DNA of 64,000 nt, from positions 1 to 64,000 of the forward strand of contig NZ_QGDT01000009.1 in assembly GCF_003149085.1 (NCBI RefSeq), read 5' to 3'. Positions 46,002 to 54,786 of this stretch are shown here, in pieces (the stretch's first letter is position 1; each line of letters begins with the position of its first letter). This DNA is from Dyadobacter jejuensis. Its GTDB lineage: Bacteria; Bacteroidota; Bacteroidia; Cytophagales; Spirosomataceae. A program made the position numbers and the translations under genes. Below the pieces are notes generated by a model. That model made no database searches, was not told the origin of the DNA, and worked only from the letters and a program-made list of their open reading frames with translations.

Positions 46002-46637
46002 TTATATAGTCAACTCCTCCAAATAAACCTTCTTTAGTTCTACTATATTTTCAACCTTCATTTTCACAAAGATATTATGTTTAATAGTACTAATGGTCGA
46101 AGGCTTTCTGCCCAAGGCTTTGGCAATCCAAGAGGTTTTCATTCCTTGTGTCAAGTATTTGGCTATTTCCGACTCCCTAGGAGTGAGCAAGGCGGGGTTT
46201 GTAAGATGGTGTTGCTTTTTGGCGATAAAGCCCAATAGGTTTTCCACTAAAGTGGGGCAAAGAAAAGGCCTGTCTTGCTGAACAGAATTTACAGCATTGA
46301 CCATTTCATCGGCAATATTTTGTTTTAAAATGTAGCCCTTTACCCCAAGTTCGAAATAAGGAATCACCATATTCTGTTTGCTATGCTCATCATAGACAAT
46401 AATAGGGGTATTTGGATAATGCTCACGAAATGCGGCCACTGTGGCAAAGCACTCCTGCCGGCTACTGGCATTATTCCCCAAAATGAAAACATCGGGTGTT
46501 TTCTGCGACTGAAGTTTTTCAAAGCTCTCCAAATCCTCTGCCTCCAGAAGCTCCATGTCCTGAAACTTTTGATTCAAGATAAGCGCCAATCCTAATCGAA
46601 TGATAATAAAATTATCGATTAATCCAATAGTTGTCAT
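46002..46637 (-). CDS. LuxR-family regulator with degenerate, Asp-less receiver domain (copy 2)
   Basis: A 211-residue protein with receiver-like fold (about 1-125) and LuxR HTH (about 145-205). The start at 46637 (MTTIGLID) matches the receiver start; the frame continues upstream to 46682. As in the regulator at 24651-25310, the phospho-acceptor position is Gly (Gly54 in FILGNN) and the acidic pair is incomplete (Asp8-Asn9), while a Lys remains in ILKQN. The HTH contains SWIAKALGRKPSTISTIK, matching copy 1 in the recognition helix. The two are paralogs about 21 kb apart. No kinase is adjacent. Phosphorylation-independent control and overlapping DNA targets are inferred. Confidence 0.85.
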   Translation of the reverse strand: MTTIGLIDNFIIIRLGLALILNQKFQDMELLEAEDLESFEKLQSQKTPDVFILGNNASSRQECFATVAAFREHYPNTPIIVYDEHSKQNMVIPYFELGVKGYILKQNIADEMVNAVNSVQQDRPFLCPTLVENLLGFIAKKQHHLTNPALLTPRESEIAKYLTQGMKTSWIAKALGRKPSTISTIKHNIFVKMKVENIVELKKVYLEELTI

Positions 46638-47005
46638 AATGTTGATGGTTTGATTGATGAAAAATAAAATACCCAGGTTCAAATAGATAAGTAACCATAT
46701 GCCTAATACTAAAATTCAGGACTCAATAATTCCAGTAAATGGCCATTTTTCGAGGGAGGGGATTCTAGTTAGCGTCAATTAACCGCAATAATATTTATAT
46801 AATAACGAAGTCAATTTAACTTATAACATAGAACTATACATGTTTTGATGTAAATCTAAGCAATAATACCAATAAAACAATCTATATTAAAATAAAGATC
46901 AATTTATTAGGTTAGTAAAACTACTATAGAACAGTGTAGATGATTTGTAGACCCATGCCTGTGCTGGGCCTACAAATTGATATATGAATCAGCATCAGGG
47001 TAATT
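46638..47005. other. AT-rich intergenic region
   Basis: It contains the promoter side of regulator copy 2 and the 3-prime end of the aquaporin transcript. A hairpin at 46944-46978 is the only structure seen. Confidence 0.45.
46944..46978 (-). terminator. Probable terminator of aqpZ
   Basis: ATTTGTAG (46944-46951) pairs with CTACAAAT (46971-46978), and CCCA with TGGG inside. It lies 28 bp past the aqpZ stop. No strong T-run follows leftward, so it may work as a 3-prime stabiliser. Confidence 0.5.
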
Positions 47006-47686
47006 TCAATCTTGCTCTAACAAAGTTTTATAGACTATTCCCGCTACGGCGGCACCTGCAATTGGAGCAGCTATAAAGAGCCATAATTGTTCCATGGCCC
47101 ATCCACCCACGAAGATAGCTTGGCTAATACTCCGGGCAGGATTCACAGAGGTATTGGTCACAGGAATACTTATGAGGTGAATCAAGGTCAGGGCCAGCCC
47201 AATGGCCAAGCCAGCAAATCCGGCAGATGCCTTAGGCCCTGTTGCGCCCAGAATAATGATCAAAAACATAAAAGTCATCACAAACTCTGTCACCAAGGCC
47301 GTAGTCATGCTGTATTTTCCTGGCGAGTGCTCGCCATACCCATTCGCGGCAAAGTCTCCTATGGCACTACCATTCCCCGTAACAATGGTATAGAGCAATA
47401 AGGCAGCGACAACGCCTCCCAACACTTGAGCGATGATATAAGGGACTAAATCCTTACTCGAAAACCTTCCTCCCAGCCATAGGCCAACCGATACTGCAGG
47501 GTTCAGATGGGCTCCGGAGATGGGCCCTAATGAGTAGGCAATGGTAAGGACGGTCAGTCCAAAGGCTAGTGAAACCCCCAATAGTCCGATTCCAACCTCG
47601 GGAAAGGCTGCAGATAAGACTGCGCTACCACAACCTCCCAATACCAACCAAAAGGTTCCTAAAAATTCAGCGGTGTACTTTTTCAT
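47006..47686 (-). CDS. aqpZ: Aquaporin Z, water channel
   Basis: A 226-residue inner-membrane channel with six helices and both half-helix motifs: Asn62-Pro63-Ala64 and Asn182-Pro183-Ala184-Arg185. The selectivity filter reads Phe42, His170, Thr179, Arg185, with the same spacing as Phe43, His174, Thr183, Arg189 of E. coli AqpZ, which identifies a water-specific aquaporin and not a glycerol facilitator. It is monocistronic with a long AT-rich upstream region. It helps the cell adjust to osmotic change. Confidence 0.95.
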   Translation of the reverse strand: MKKYTAEFLGTFWLVLGGCGSAVLSAAFPEVGIGLLGVSLAFGLTVLTIAYSLGPISGAHLNPAVSVGLWLGGRFSSKDLVPYIIAQVLGGVVAALLLYTIVTGNGSAIGDFAANGYGEHSPGKYSMTTALVTEFVMTFMFLIIILGATGPKASAGFAGLAIGLALTLIHLISIPVTNTSVNPARSISQAIFVGGWAMEQLWLFIAAPIAGAAVAGIVYKTLLEQD

Positions 47687-48510
47687 AATGGTTAAAAATA
47701 ATTATGGATAAAAAAATGAAAATTCTAATAAAGTCTTTAGCGCATCATTCTCGCTTGCTTAGGCACTATGGATCTTCGATAAACCTAACAATACCAGGTC
47801 GTAAACACAGTACTCTGACTTGGACGAACTATCCAATCGATTATAACATTCGAGAATTATGTAGTGTAACATTCATATAGAATAATCAACTAGCAACAAA
47901 TACTTAATATTTCCCACCCTTTCTATACGACAGTTTTTAAAAAAGTAACACAATATATTATATAATATATCGAAAATATTTGGCTACTTATAGCATGATA
48001 ATATATATAAATGATCCTATATAAGACACTTAACAACGATTAAGTCACTATAAAATACGTATGAAAAAATAATTATTAATATCAATCAATTTATTCGCAG
48101 ATATCATTGAACTTTCGATCCATATTATACTATCAACAGGACCTAGAAAATATTCTATACTTTTAATACAATAACCCCCAATCGCCTATTTTTTCATAAC
48201 AAAAATTAAATGATAATCAAGCCATATCCGCAGAATACAATCACAATATAGTCTATTCAATACCATATCACAATACAAAAAATTAGGTTTTTATTATAGT
48301 AAATATAATAACGACAACTATCATAAACATTATTCTAATACTAATAGTATTATTACTAAATCTTTTTATAGAAAAATATTACTGATTTGCACATAACCGT
48401 CTATCTCGGCCCTAAAAAAAGCGAACTCGAAACATTCGAATTCGCTTTTTTAGGGCCGAGAAAATTGGAAATCAGCCCATACCATGGGTTGTTCACCTGA
48501 TGATGTGATA
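47687..48510. other. Very AT-rich intergenic region
   Basis: The 824-bp gap holds the aqpZ promoter on its left and a strong hairpin terminator on its right. The middle is dominated by TA/AT runs with only very short frames. No RNA gene or repeat family was recognised. Confidence 0.45.
48404..48461 (-). terminator. Strong, nearly perfect terminator hairpin
   Basis: A stem of about 27 bp joins 48404-48431 with 48435-48461, with one mismatch and one bulge. Within it GCGAATTCGAA pairs with TTCGAGTTCGC and is followed by seven T in the leftward direction; the T and A tracts then pair and a GGCCCT clamp closes the outer end. It can act in both directions and isolates the kinase gene from aqpZ. 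Confidence 0.85.
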
Positions 48511-51500
48511 TTATAGGGAAGTTTTTTTGATGGGAGCAAAAAGCAGCCCTATTAAGGCCCCATTATCATTTTTTGCCTGAATCGTTATTGAGAGTAATTT
48601 GCACATCTCTACAACGATCATCAAACCGAGTCCGCGCTTTTGATCCATACTATTCTGAGATTCAGAATCTATAGTTTGAGCAGAATTGAGCCAATTTAGA
48701 AGATCCAAGGGCAGGCCCGGACCATTATCGGCCACGGTCACCATTAGTTGACCTTGAGTCTCTTCAGAAAAAATCCTGATGATGGTACCTTGGTTGTGTT
48801 TATTGGCATTATCAACTAGGTTTTGTAGAATTACCACCAATAGGATACGACTGGTATTAGCGAAAAGTCCAGGATCAAGTTCATTTTTAATAGAATTGCC
48901 AAGTTGTTGAGCGGTATGTGCGTACATTAATACCACTTCTTCGGCTATATCTCTTAGTTTAACCCTTTCGATCACCATCTCCTCGTAGGATTGTGAGCGG
49001 ATAAAAAGCACCATATTATCTAGCTGCCTTTTCATATGTTTTGACGAGCCAACGATGGTACTGAGTAGTTCTTGGGCTTCTACCAGTTTATGACTATCAA
49101 TAAGCCGCCCCACGCGTTCGGCCCCCGAAGCCTGATAGCGCATTGGCGTTCTGATATCATGGCTTAAAGAAGCCACAAGCCGTGTTTGCATATAAATCCG
49201 ATGCTTAAGCTCGGATTCAGAGGACTGTAAAGCCTTAAGCGTGTCGGATAGGTCTTTGGTAACCTTCACGACCTGATCTTCCAATCGTTTGTTTAGGGAT
49301 TTCAGATAACGTGTTCGTAGCCAAATGATCAGCAAGACCATGAGACAACAGAATAATAAAGTGATGAGTCTAAACCACCATGTTTCATACCAATGCAATG
49401 GCACTACGAAATCAATGGCTCGGTATAGGAAATTATTTTCTCCAAAACCATTCGATTTCCTTACGATTAAGGTATGATCACCCGATGGTATGGAAGAAAA
49501 ACGAATCATGGTTTCTCCTTCGGGTAAATAAATCCAATCCGGCTCCTGTTGAGCGATAGCCGAGGGTATTAGGGCATAGGAAATCCGTATATTATTCCCA
49601 TTTCCAAAATAAGGGGTGGCCACATGGACATTTACCCTAGTGGAGTCGAGTGGAAGAATTATTTTGTCCTGATCATTGAGTCGCACCACGCTATTAACAC
49701 TAACTCGATCTAGATACAAGGACCCTGATGGTACGTTCTTGGCCATCACCGTATTTGCCTGAAAATGCAACAGGCCTTTCATTGATGGGAAGAAGAAGGT
49801 ACCATTTTGTAAAGTTGCAGCACAGGGCTGACAGCCCCCGTTAAACTCGTTGGTGGCCAGCCCCTCTTTCCTAGAATAATATAAATAAAAAGGTCTATTC
49901 GGGTTACTCTCACCCTGAATCCTTCGAGACAAATAGGAAGCTATATCTTTTTTTGCGAATTGAAACAGTCCTGTATTGGTTGTGATCCATATATAGCCCC
50001 TTTGATCTTCAACCGCACAATGCGATGCAGAGAGATAACCATGCCCGTCCAATGGAAGTTTTAGAAGTCTATTTCCATTATAATAATAGATCCCATCTGT
50101 ATAGGTCATAATTAACAGTCCTTCGACAGGGGTGTTCTTTCCAAACATATGCAGGCTTCTGACCAGTAACTTCTCAGTTCCGGCAATCAACTCGTACCCC
50201 CCGGTGTGTACATCCATTGCATACAATCCATTCTTAGTCCCAACGAAAAGGGTTCCTTTTCCATCCTCCAAAAAATAATTCACCCATGGAAGTTTGCCCA
50301 AGCTAAATGGCTGAGGCTGAGCGAAGGGCTTCTTGGGATCTATTACATAGACGCCCTCTCGAGCTAACCCCACCCATACCCTTCCATCTGCCCCTTCGTA
50401 AATAGTATTGACAGGCTGCCCAAAATACCAATTATTCAACATCTTACCCTTGGATAAGCTATATCGATGCAAACATTCTAAAGCCTTATGCCAAATTTCT
50501 CCGTTTTTACTGACGAAAATACTATACAAATCCATTTCCGGATCCCATTCAATAAAAGGCAGGCGCCCTAACGTTTTCAAATGATGCTTACTTTCGGCTA
50601 CAGTGATGACTTTACCACTAGCTAACAGCACCCGATGAGAATCCAAGGGTGTCAGGGCATAATGAACCGATTCATAACCTTTTTCCTCAAACAAAACCGA
50701 CTGGAACACCCGTTTATCCACTATAAATAATCCACGAATGTTACTCCCTAGATAGAGCCTTTCCTGTCGCTTATCATAACAGATACTATAGATTCGATTT
50801 CTCTCAAAATCGAATCCTTCAAATATCAATTTCGAATGACAATAACCATCTTCTATATACTCCAATAAATAGAGTCGGTCCTTCACCTTTATAAAACCCT
50901 GACTAGTAATCGAATTCCAGTAGAGTCGGGAATCTTTTGGAGATTCCCTAAAGTCGGAATCCAAGGAAAGGCTTCCTTTAATTGACAGGTCTTGGCTCGA
51001 ATCAGCGGTGTACTGCACCAGTCGGCCATCCGGCTCCAAGGTCAGTAAGTAGCCATTGGAATAGAAATAATCATCTAAATTTGCCTTAAAAGGCACCTTT
51101 CGAGACCATTCAATCTTCCAATTCTCATAATAAGTAATTCGCTCATGCTGAACCCTGAAAAAGGTGCCCTGACGCCGAGGAACAAAAATTAGATAATTTT
51201 TAATTTTTAATTGCCCCCCTTTTCTCATCATACTTGGAAGGCCAGTAGCGACTTGGTGCGTATGATCAAAATTAAAAAGACCAGGTATGCGTCGGAGGCA
51301 TTCTGCCATATAAATAGAGTCGGGCCGAACGATGATATTCTCTATTCGCATCAAGGGGTTGTTATGAAAAAACACAAACATCCGGGATCCCTGCCCTCCA
51401 AAATCTGGCAAAAAAGCAGCAGCCCTCGTGTTTGGCATATGGGTATTGTTGTTGTTGAAGGTGTAGAAACTTTGTCCATCATACCTAACAACCCCGTTTT

Positions 51501-51687
51501 CTGTGGCTAACCAAATAAATCCATTGGCATCGTATACCACCCTATTCACACTATTCTGTGGTAGGCCATCTTCGTCCGTATAGTTTTTGACTATATACTG
51601 GTCGGAATAAACCTGGGTGTCAACCGCTGCAATGGAACTTGGGCTACATAACAGCCCAAAAACGAGTAGGTGCAAAAAAATTTTCAC
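48511..51687 (-). CDS. Propeller-type sensor histidine kinase
   Basis: A 1058-residue sensor. The signal peptide (1-21) precedes a propeller region with degenerate repeats (GFIWLATENGVVRYDG, GYIWITTNTGLFQF) and a Y_Y_Y-like domain (about 660-760), all periplasmic. One membrane helix spans about 770-793, followed by a coiled linker. The kinase has His843 (LSHDIRTPM) and an ATPase domain with NLVDNANKHN, DNGPGLPLD and RGLGLMIV. It ends after the ATPase domain, without receiver or AraC domain, so it differs from the HTCS at 32119 and must signal to a separate protein. The canonical LuxR response regulator gene at 52119-52772 lies upstream on the same strand and is the likely partner. The signal sensed is unknown. 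Confidence 0.92.
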   Translation of the reverse strand: MKIFLHLLVFGLLCSPSSIAAVDTQVYSDQYIVKNYTDEDGLPQNSVNRVVYDANGFIWLATENGVVRYDGQSFYTFNNNNTHMPNTRAAAFLPDFGGQGSRMFVFFHNNPLMRIENIIVRPDSIYMAECLRRIPGLFNFDHTHQVATGLPSMMRKGGQLKIKNYLIFVPRRQGTFFRVQHERITYYENWKIEWSRKVPFKANLDDYFYSNGYLLTLEPDGRLVQYTADSSQDLSIKGSLSLDSDFRESPKDSRLYWNSITSQGFIKVKDRLYLLEYIEDGYCHSKLIFEGFDFERNRIYSICYDKRQERLYLGSNIRGLFIVDKRVFQSVLFEEKGYESVHYALTPLDSHRVLLASGKVITVAESKHHLKTLGRLPFIEWDPEMDLYSIFVSKNGEIWHKALECLHRYSLSKGKMLNNWYFGQPVNTIYEGADGRVWVGLAREGVYVIDPKKPFAQPQPFSLGKLPWVNYFLEDGKGTLFVGTKNGLYAMDVHTGGYELIAGTEKLLVRSLHMFGKNTPVEGLLIMTYTDGIYYYNGNRLLKLPLDGHGYLSASHCAVEDQRGYIWITTNTGLFQFAKKDIASYLSRRIQGESNPNRPFYLYYSRKEGLATNEFNGGCQPCAATLQNGTFFFPSMKGLLHFQANTVMAKNVPSGSLYLDRVSVNSVVRLNDQDKIILPLDSTRVNVHVATPYFGNGNNIRISYALIPSAIAQQEPDWIYLPEGETMIRFSSIPSGDHTLIVRKSNGFGENNFLYRAIDFVVPLHWYETWWFRLITLLFCCLMVLLIIWLRTRYLKSLNKRLEDQVVKVTKDLSDTLKALQSSESELKHRIYMQTRLVASLSHDIRTPMRYQASGAERVGRLIDSHKLVEAQELLSTIVGSSKHMKRQLDNMVLFIRSQSYEEMVIERVKLRDIAEEVVLMYAHTAQQLGNSIKNELDPGLFANTSRILLVVILQNLVDNANKHNQGTIIRIFSEETQGQLMVTVADNGPGLPLDLLNWLNSAQTIDSESQNSMDQKRGLGLMIVVEMCKLLSITIQAKNDNGALIGLLFAPIKKTSL

Positions 51688-52118
51688 AGAAAACTATTAA
51701 CGATAGTAGAATCTTTTCCTATAAGTGAAGAATTGTAGCTCAATCCGAGACCTAGATTATAAATAAAAATCAATAGAATAGGTCATTGTAAATTAGTAGC
51801 CAGCGATCGAAAAATTACCCTCAATAAGAAATCTAACAGGTACTGAGCAGTTGATTCCTGTACGACTTCGCATTCCTTATAAAGCCGAGCAGCAAATGGA
51901 ATTATTTCAACTATTTTGACAACACGAACCAGTCGTGTTTTACATATGGAACCACCGATTATATTCATGGCCGCAGAGTGCCCGTAATTCAATCGAGAAG
52001 TTCCCTATTTCTCAAGTCAATTGATCATCCCTCCAAAATTTGGATACTTTAGAGGGACGATTATAATTAAGAAAAGGACCTTGCAATACCCTGCTCAATT
52101 CATTTTTAAAGCTTAGCA
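51688..52118. other. Intergenic region between kinase and response regulator
   Basis: The 431-bp gap probably contains the kinase promoter. A 69-codon leftward frame (51783-51992) with a Val/Ile-rich product has no supporting signal or domain and is not called as a gene. No terminator-like hairpin was noticed. Confidence 0.4.
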
Positions 52119-52772
52119 TCACTCCGTCTCTGTAGGATTCAATTTACGAAATAGTTCTATAACATTGGTCACTTGCATCTTTTCAAAGATCCTGCCCTTA
52201 TGGGTGCTGACCGTTGTCAGCTTAAGATCCAATTCCTGAGCGATTTGTTTCGTTTGTTTCCCCTCTAGCAGTAGCTCCATCACTTGTTGTTCTCTTCCAG
52301 AGAGTACGGTATTCTCGCCGTTGAACCTAGGGTCAATTTTATTGAAAAAGCTTTCGGCTACACTCTGTTGAATGGCCTCGGTCATATACTTACGGCCTGC
52401 CAATACTTTGGTAATGGCCAATCCAATTTCCTCTTCACTAGAGTCCTTAGTCAGGAATCCGTTGGCCCCGGCACTCAAAAACTGCAAGGCTATACGGTGG
52501 TCCTCTTGCCCAGTGAAAATCAGAATCTTAACTCCTGGCTGTATGTCTCTAAGGGCTGTCAACATGGAGATATTACCTCCTCCTGGAAGATTAACATCCA
52601 GGATGACCAGATCGACTGGCTGGCTCTTTTCTAATAACTCGAGACCCTTAGAAAAGGTATTGGACCTCAGGGTTACCGTTCCGGGCAGTTGCTCTTCCAA
52701 TAGTGCTACTACCGCTGAGGCAACAATCTCATGATCTTCTAAAATTAAAACGCGGGGGGCTGTTAGGGTCAT
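52119..52772 (-). CDS. LuxR/NarL-family response regulator
   Basis: A 217-residue response regulator. The start at 52772 (MTLTAPRVLILED) is chosen over the longer frame to 52823 because the receiver begins there. The receiver is complete: Glu12-Asp13 and phospho-acceptor Asp59 (LVILDVNLPGGG), with Lys in LTKDSS. The LuxR HTH (about 150-212) has LSGREQQVMELLLEGKQTKQ and LTTVSTHKGRIF. It is the likely phosphorylation target of the propeller kinase encoded just downstream. It differs from the two Asp-less regulators in this window, whose receivers cannot be phosphorylated in the usual way. DNA targets are unknown. Confidence 0.92.
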   Translation of the reverse strand: MTLTAPRVLILEDHEIVASAVVALLEEQLPGTVTLRSNTFSKGLELLEKSQPVDLVILDVNLPGGGNISMLTALRDIQPGVKILIFTGQEDHRIALQFLSAGANGFLTKDSSEEEIGLAITKVLAGRKYMTEAIQQSVAESFFNKIDPRFNGENTVLSGREQQVMELLLEGKQTKQIAQELDLKLTTVSTHKGRIFEKMQVTNVIELFRKLNPTETE

Positions 52773-53218
52773 AATATTTTGGTGTATAGAATAAATGATA
52801 AAATATTGAAATTTTAGTGACACAAATATAATAGTATTAACCGAAATTAATATAGATGCTACCTTTATTTATCGATTACTTTTATAAAAATAATACTATT
52901 GTAAACGTATTGATAGTAACAAAACAAAATTCAACTTCAAACAAAAAAAACGAGCTAAACTATTAATAAGTACTAAAGACTAACAATTTTACTAAATAGA
53001 TAGTATCATACTTAATACTTATAAAATAACTTCTATTTAAATAGCCATACTACCTTTCATTTCTCATAGAAATATGCTTTTTAAATTAAATACTTAAGTT
53101 ATCCAAAGTTTATTTAAAGAACAAATGGTTTTTATATTAAATTATCTCAACCTCATCTTTAAATTGTACCTCAAATTCACCTGAGCTTTAATTGGTAAAC
53201 TCTGCATTTAATTTCCGA
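52773..53218. other. AT-rich intergenic region
   Basis: This gap of 446 bp is strongly AT-rich with no frame of useful length. It should contain the response regulator promoter on its left. No clear terminator for the SGNH gene on its right was found. Confidence 0.4.
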
Positions 53219-53986
53219 TTATAAAAATGCTTTAGCTATTGCTTTTGCCCAGTACTTTCCAAGTATTTTTACACCCTGCTCATTAGGATGTAAGTAAAAG
53301 GTACCCTGCTGCCCTAATTCAGGTTTATAGTATTGAGGATGTTTTTTGAAATATAGATAGGCTTTGGTGTCCCCTAAAAACACTTTTCCCGGACTACTAC
53401 GACTATAATCGGCAACCAATGCATCAATCTGCAGGATATACCGATTGAGCCGGGCGAGTCCTTCGGCCAAATACTGAGCCGAATTATAGGTATTAGGACT
53501 GTACCAAATAGGGTGATGGACCATCACTCTACTCCCTGGGTAGGCTGCTAACAAGGCATCAATAATTTGTTTGAGATTCGCTTTATAGCTTTCAACTTCA
53601 ACGGGGGCACCATTAGGCCCTTTGATCGCGCTATCGTTCGTTCCCAGTTTAATAGAAAAAAGCAAGGAATTTCCCCCTCCTTGTAAACTCCAAAGACTGT
53701 CAGCAGCCTTTATGGCCAAAGCATAGTAGCGCCCTGTCGTTGGAAGCCAGTCTACAGTGGTACTTCCGCTCCGACCAACATTGATATACGGCAACTCTTT
53801 AATGGTTCTCTTTTTCAACAAATAATCCACAGTATGGCTCGGTGGTGGTGCCCCATTAGGCCCTCCCTTCCCTTGGGTAATACTGTTTCCAATAAAGACG
53901 ATGGCCATGGGGCCCTGTTTGTTCCCCTGGCCAAACCCCACTTCGCATAACAAAAAAAATAAAGCAAAAATGTAAACTACTCTCAT
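53219..53986 (-). CDS. Secreted SGNH/GDSL-type hydrolase
   Basis: A 255-residue exported esterase (signal about 1-19, GFGQ). The nucleophile block is FIGNSITQG with Ser35 (GDS replaced by GNS), a glycine lies in NVGRSGST, and Asn is in LGTNDS near 117. The last block reads FYLHPNEQG near 233-241, where the usual Asp three residues before His is Phe. Many SGNH enzymes tolerate this, but it may lower activity or mean that another acid serves. It is divergent from the SusC3 operon across an 800-bp gap, so a role on that PUL's substrate is possible. Confidence 0.82.
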   Translation of the reverse strand: MRVVYIFALFFLLCEVGFGQGNKQGPMAIVFIGNSITQGKGGPNGAPPPSHTVDYLLKKRTIKELPYINVGRSGSTTVDWLPTTGRYYALAIKAADSLWSLQGGGNSLLFSIKLGTNDSAIKGPNGAPVEVESYKANLKQIIDALLAAYPGSRVMVHHPIWYSPNTYNSAQYLAEGLARLNRYILQIDALVADYSRSSPGKVFLGDTKAYLYFKKHPQYYKPELGQQGTFYLHPNEQGVKILGKYWAKAIAKAFL

Positions 53987-54786
53987 CTGATTATATCTAT
54001 GGATTTTATAGACTACTGTTCATTATTACAAACAAAAGAAATTAGCCTTATAAAACACATCAACAGCCCATTTTTTTATAATTAAATACCAAAAACTTAT
54101 TGAACGGTAAATATCTTAGCAAAATTCATGCCCCCAAACTATTTCTATACCTTTCGTTGAATATCCCTGAGGGGCTCTTTGAATAATTGAGCACAGTACA
54201 TGCCAGGGTGGACCAGAAATTTAAAAGCATAGCCCCATACTTTTGCACATCCAGAAGTAGCATCCGGTAACAAATCATGCAATCTTACATACTTCTAATA
54301 GTCAAACCTGAAAAAATTTTAATTTTTTTTTAATCCCATTCATTTTTTTATTCGTTTGTATAAAAATAAGAATCCAAAAATAAGTCAAATACGTATATGC
54401 CAAAGGGTGGTATTGCCAGTTTCTAAAAAATAGGGACATCCGAGACCAAAGCCCTGTCTACACCACACCACACCTAACTATTCAAAAAATAAGGCAAAAA
54501 GCATATACTAAGCCACTCTTGTCATATCGACATTTTATAACATTATCAAGGAATTTTCAAACCGGATATCTCTAAATAACGGGTAAGAAGCCACAATATA
54601 TTTTATTGTACTTTTAAAAGAGCCAATAGGCCTAATTCATTAAAATTATAAGTAATATTATATTCATTCCATATAATATTTTATTTCTAGAGCGTGGATA
54701 TAGGCAAATTCGTCGTCATGTAAATATAAGAGTTATAAAATAGGCACGCCTTAAGTGTAACCATCTTACCCCTAAAACCTATTATA
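53987..54786. other. Long AT-rich region upstream of the SusC3 operon
   Basis: The 800-bp gap separates the leftward SGNH gene from SusC3. It must hold the SusC3 promoter and perhaps a long leader. The direct-repeat operator of the first PUL is absent, which indicates a different regulator. T-rich and A-rich tracts at about 54310-54370 are notable. No RNA gene or frame can be supported. Confidence 0.45.

Noticed and set aside
51783-51992. A 69-codon minus-strand frame between kinase and response regulator
   Set aside because: No domain or convincing start; it may be a decayed fragment but nothing supports expression.
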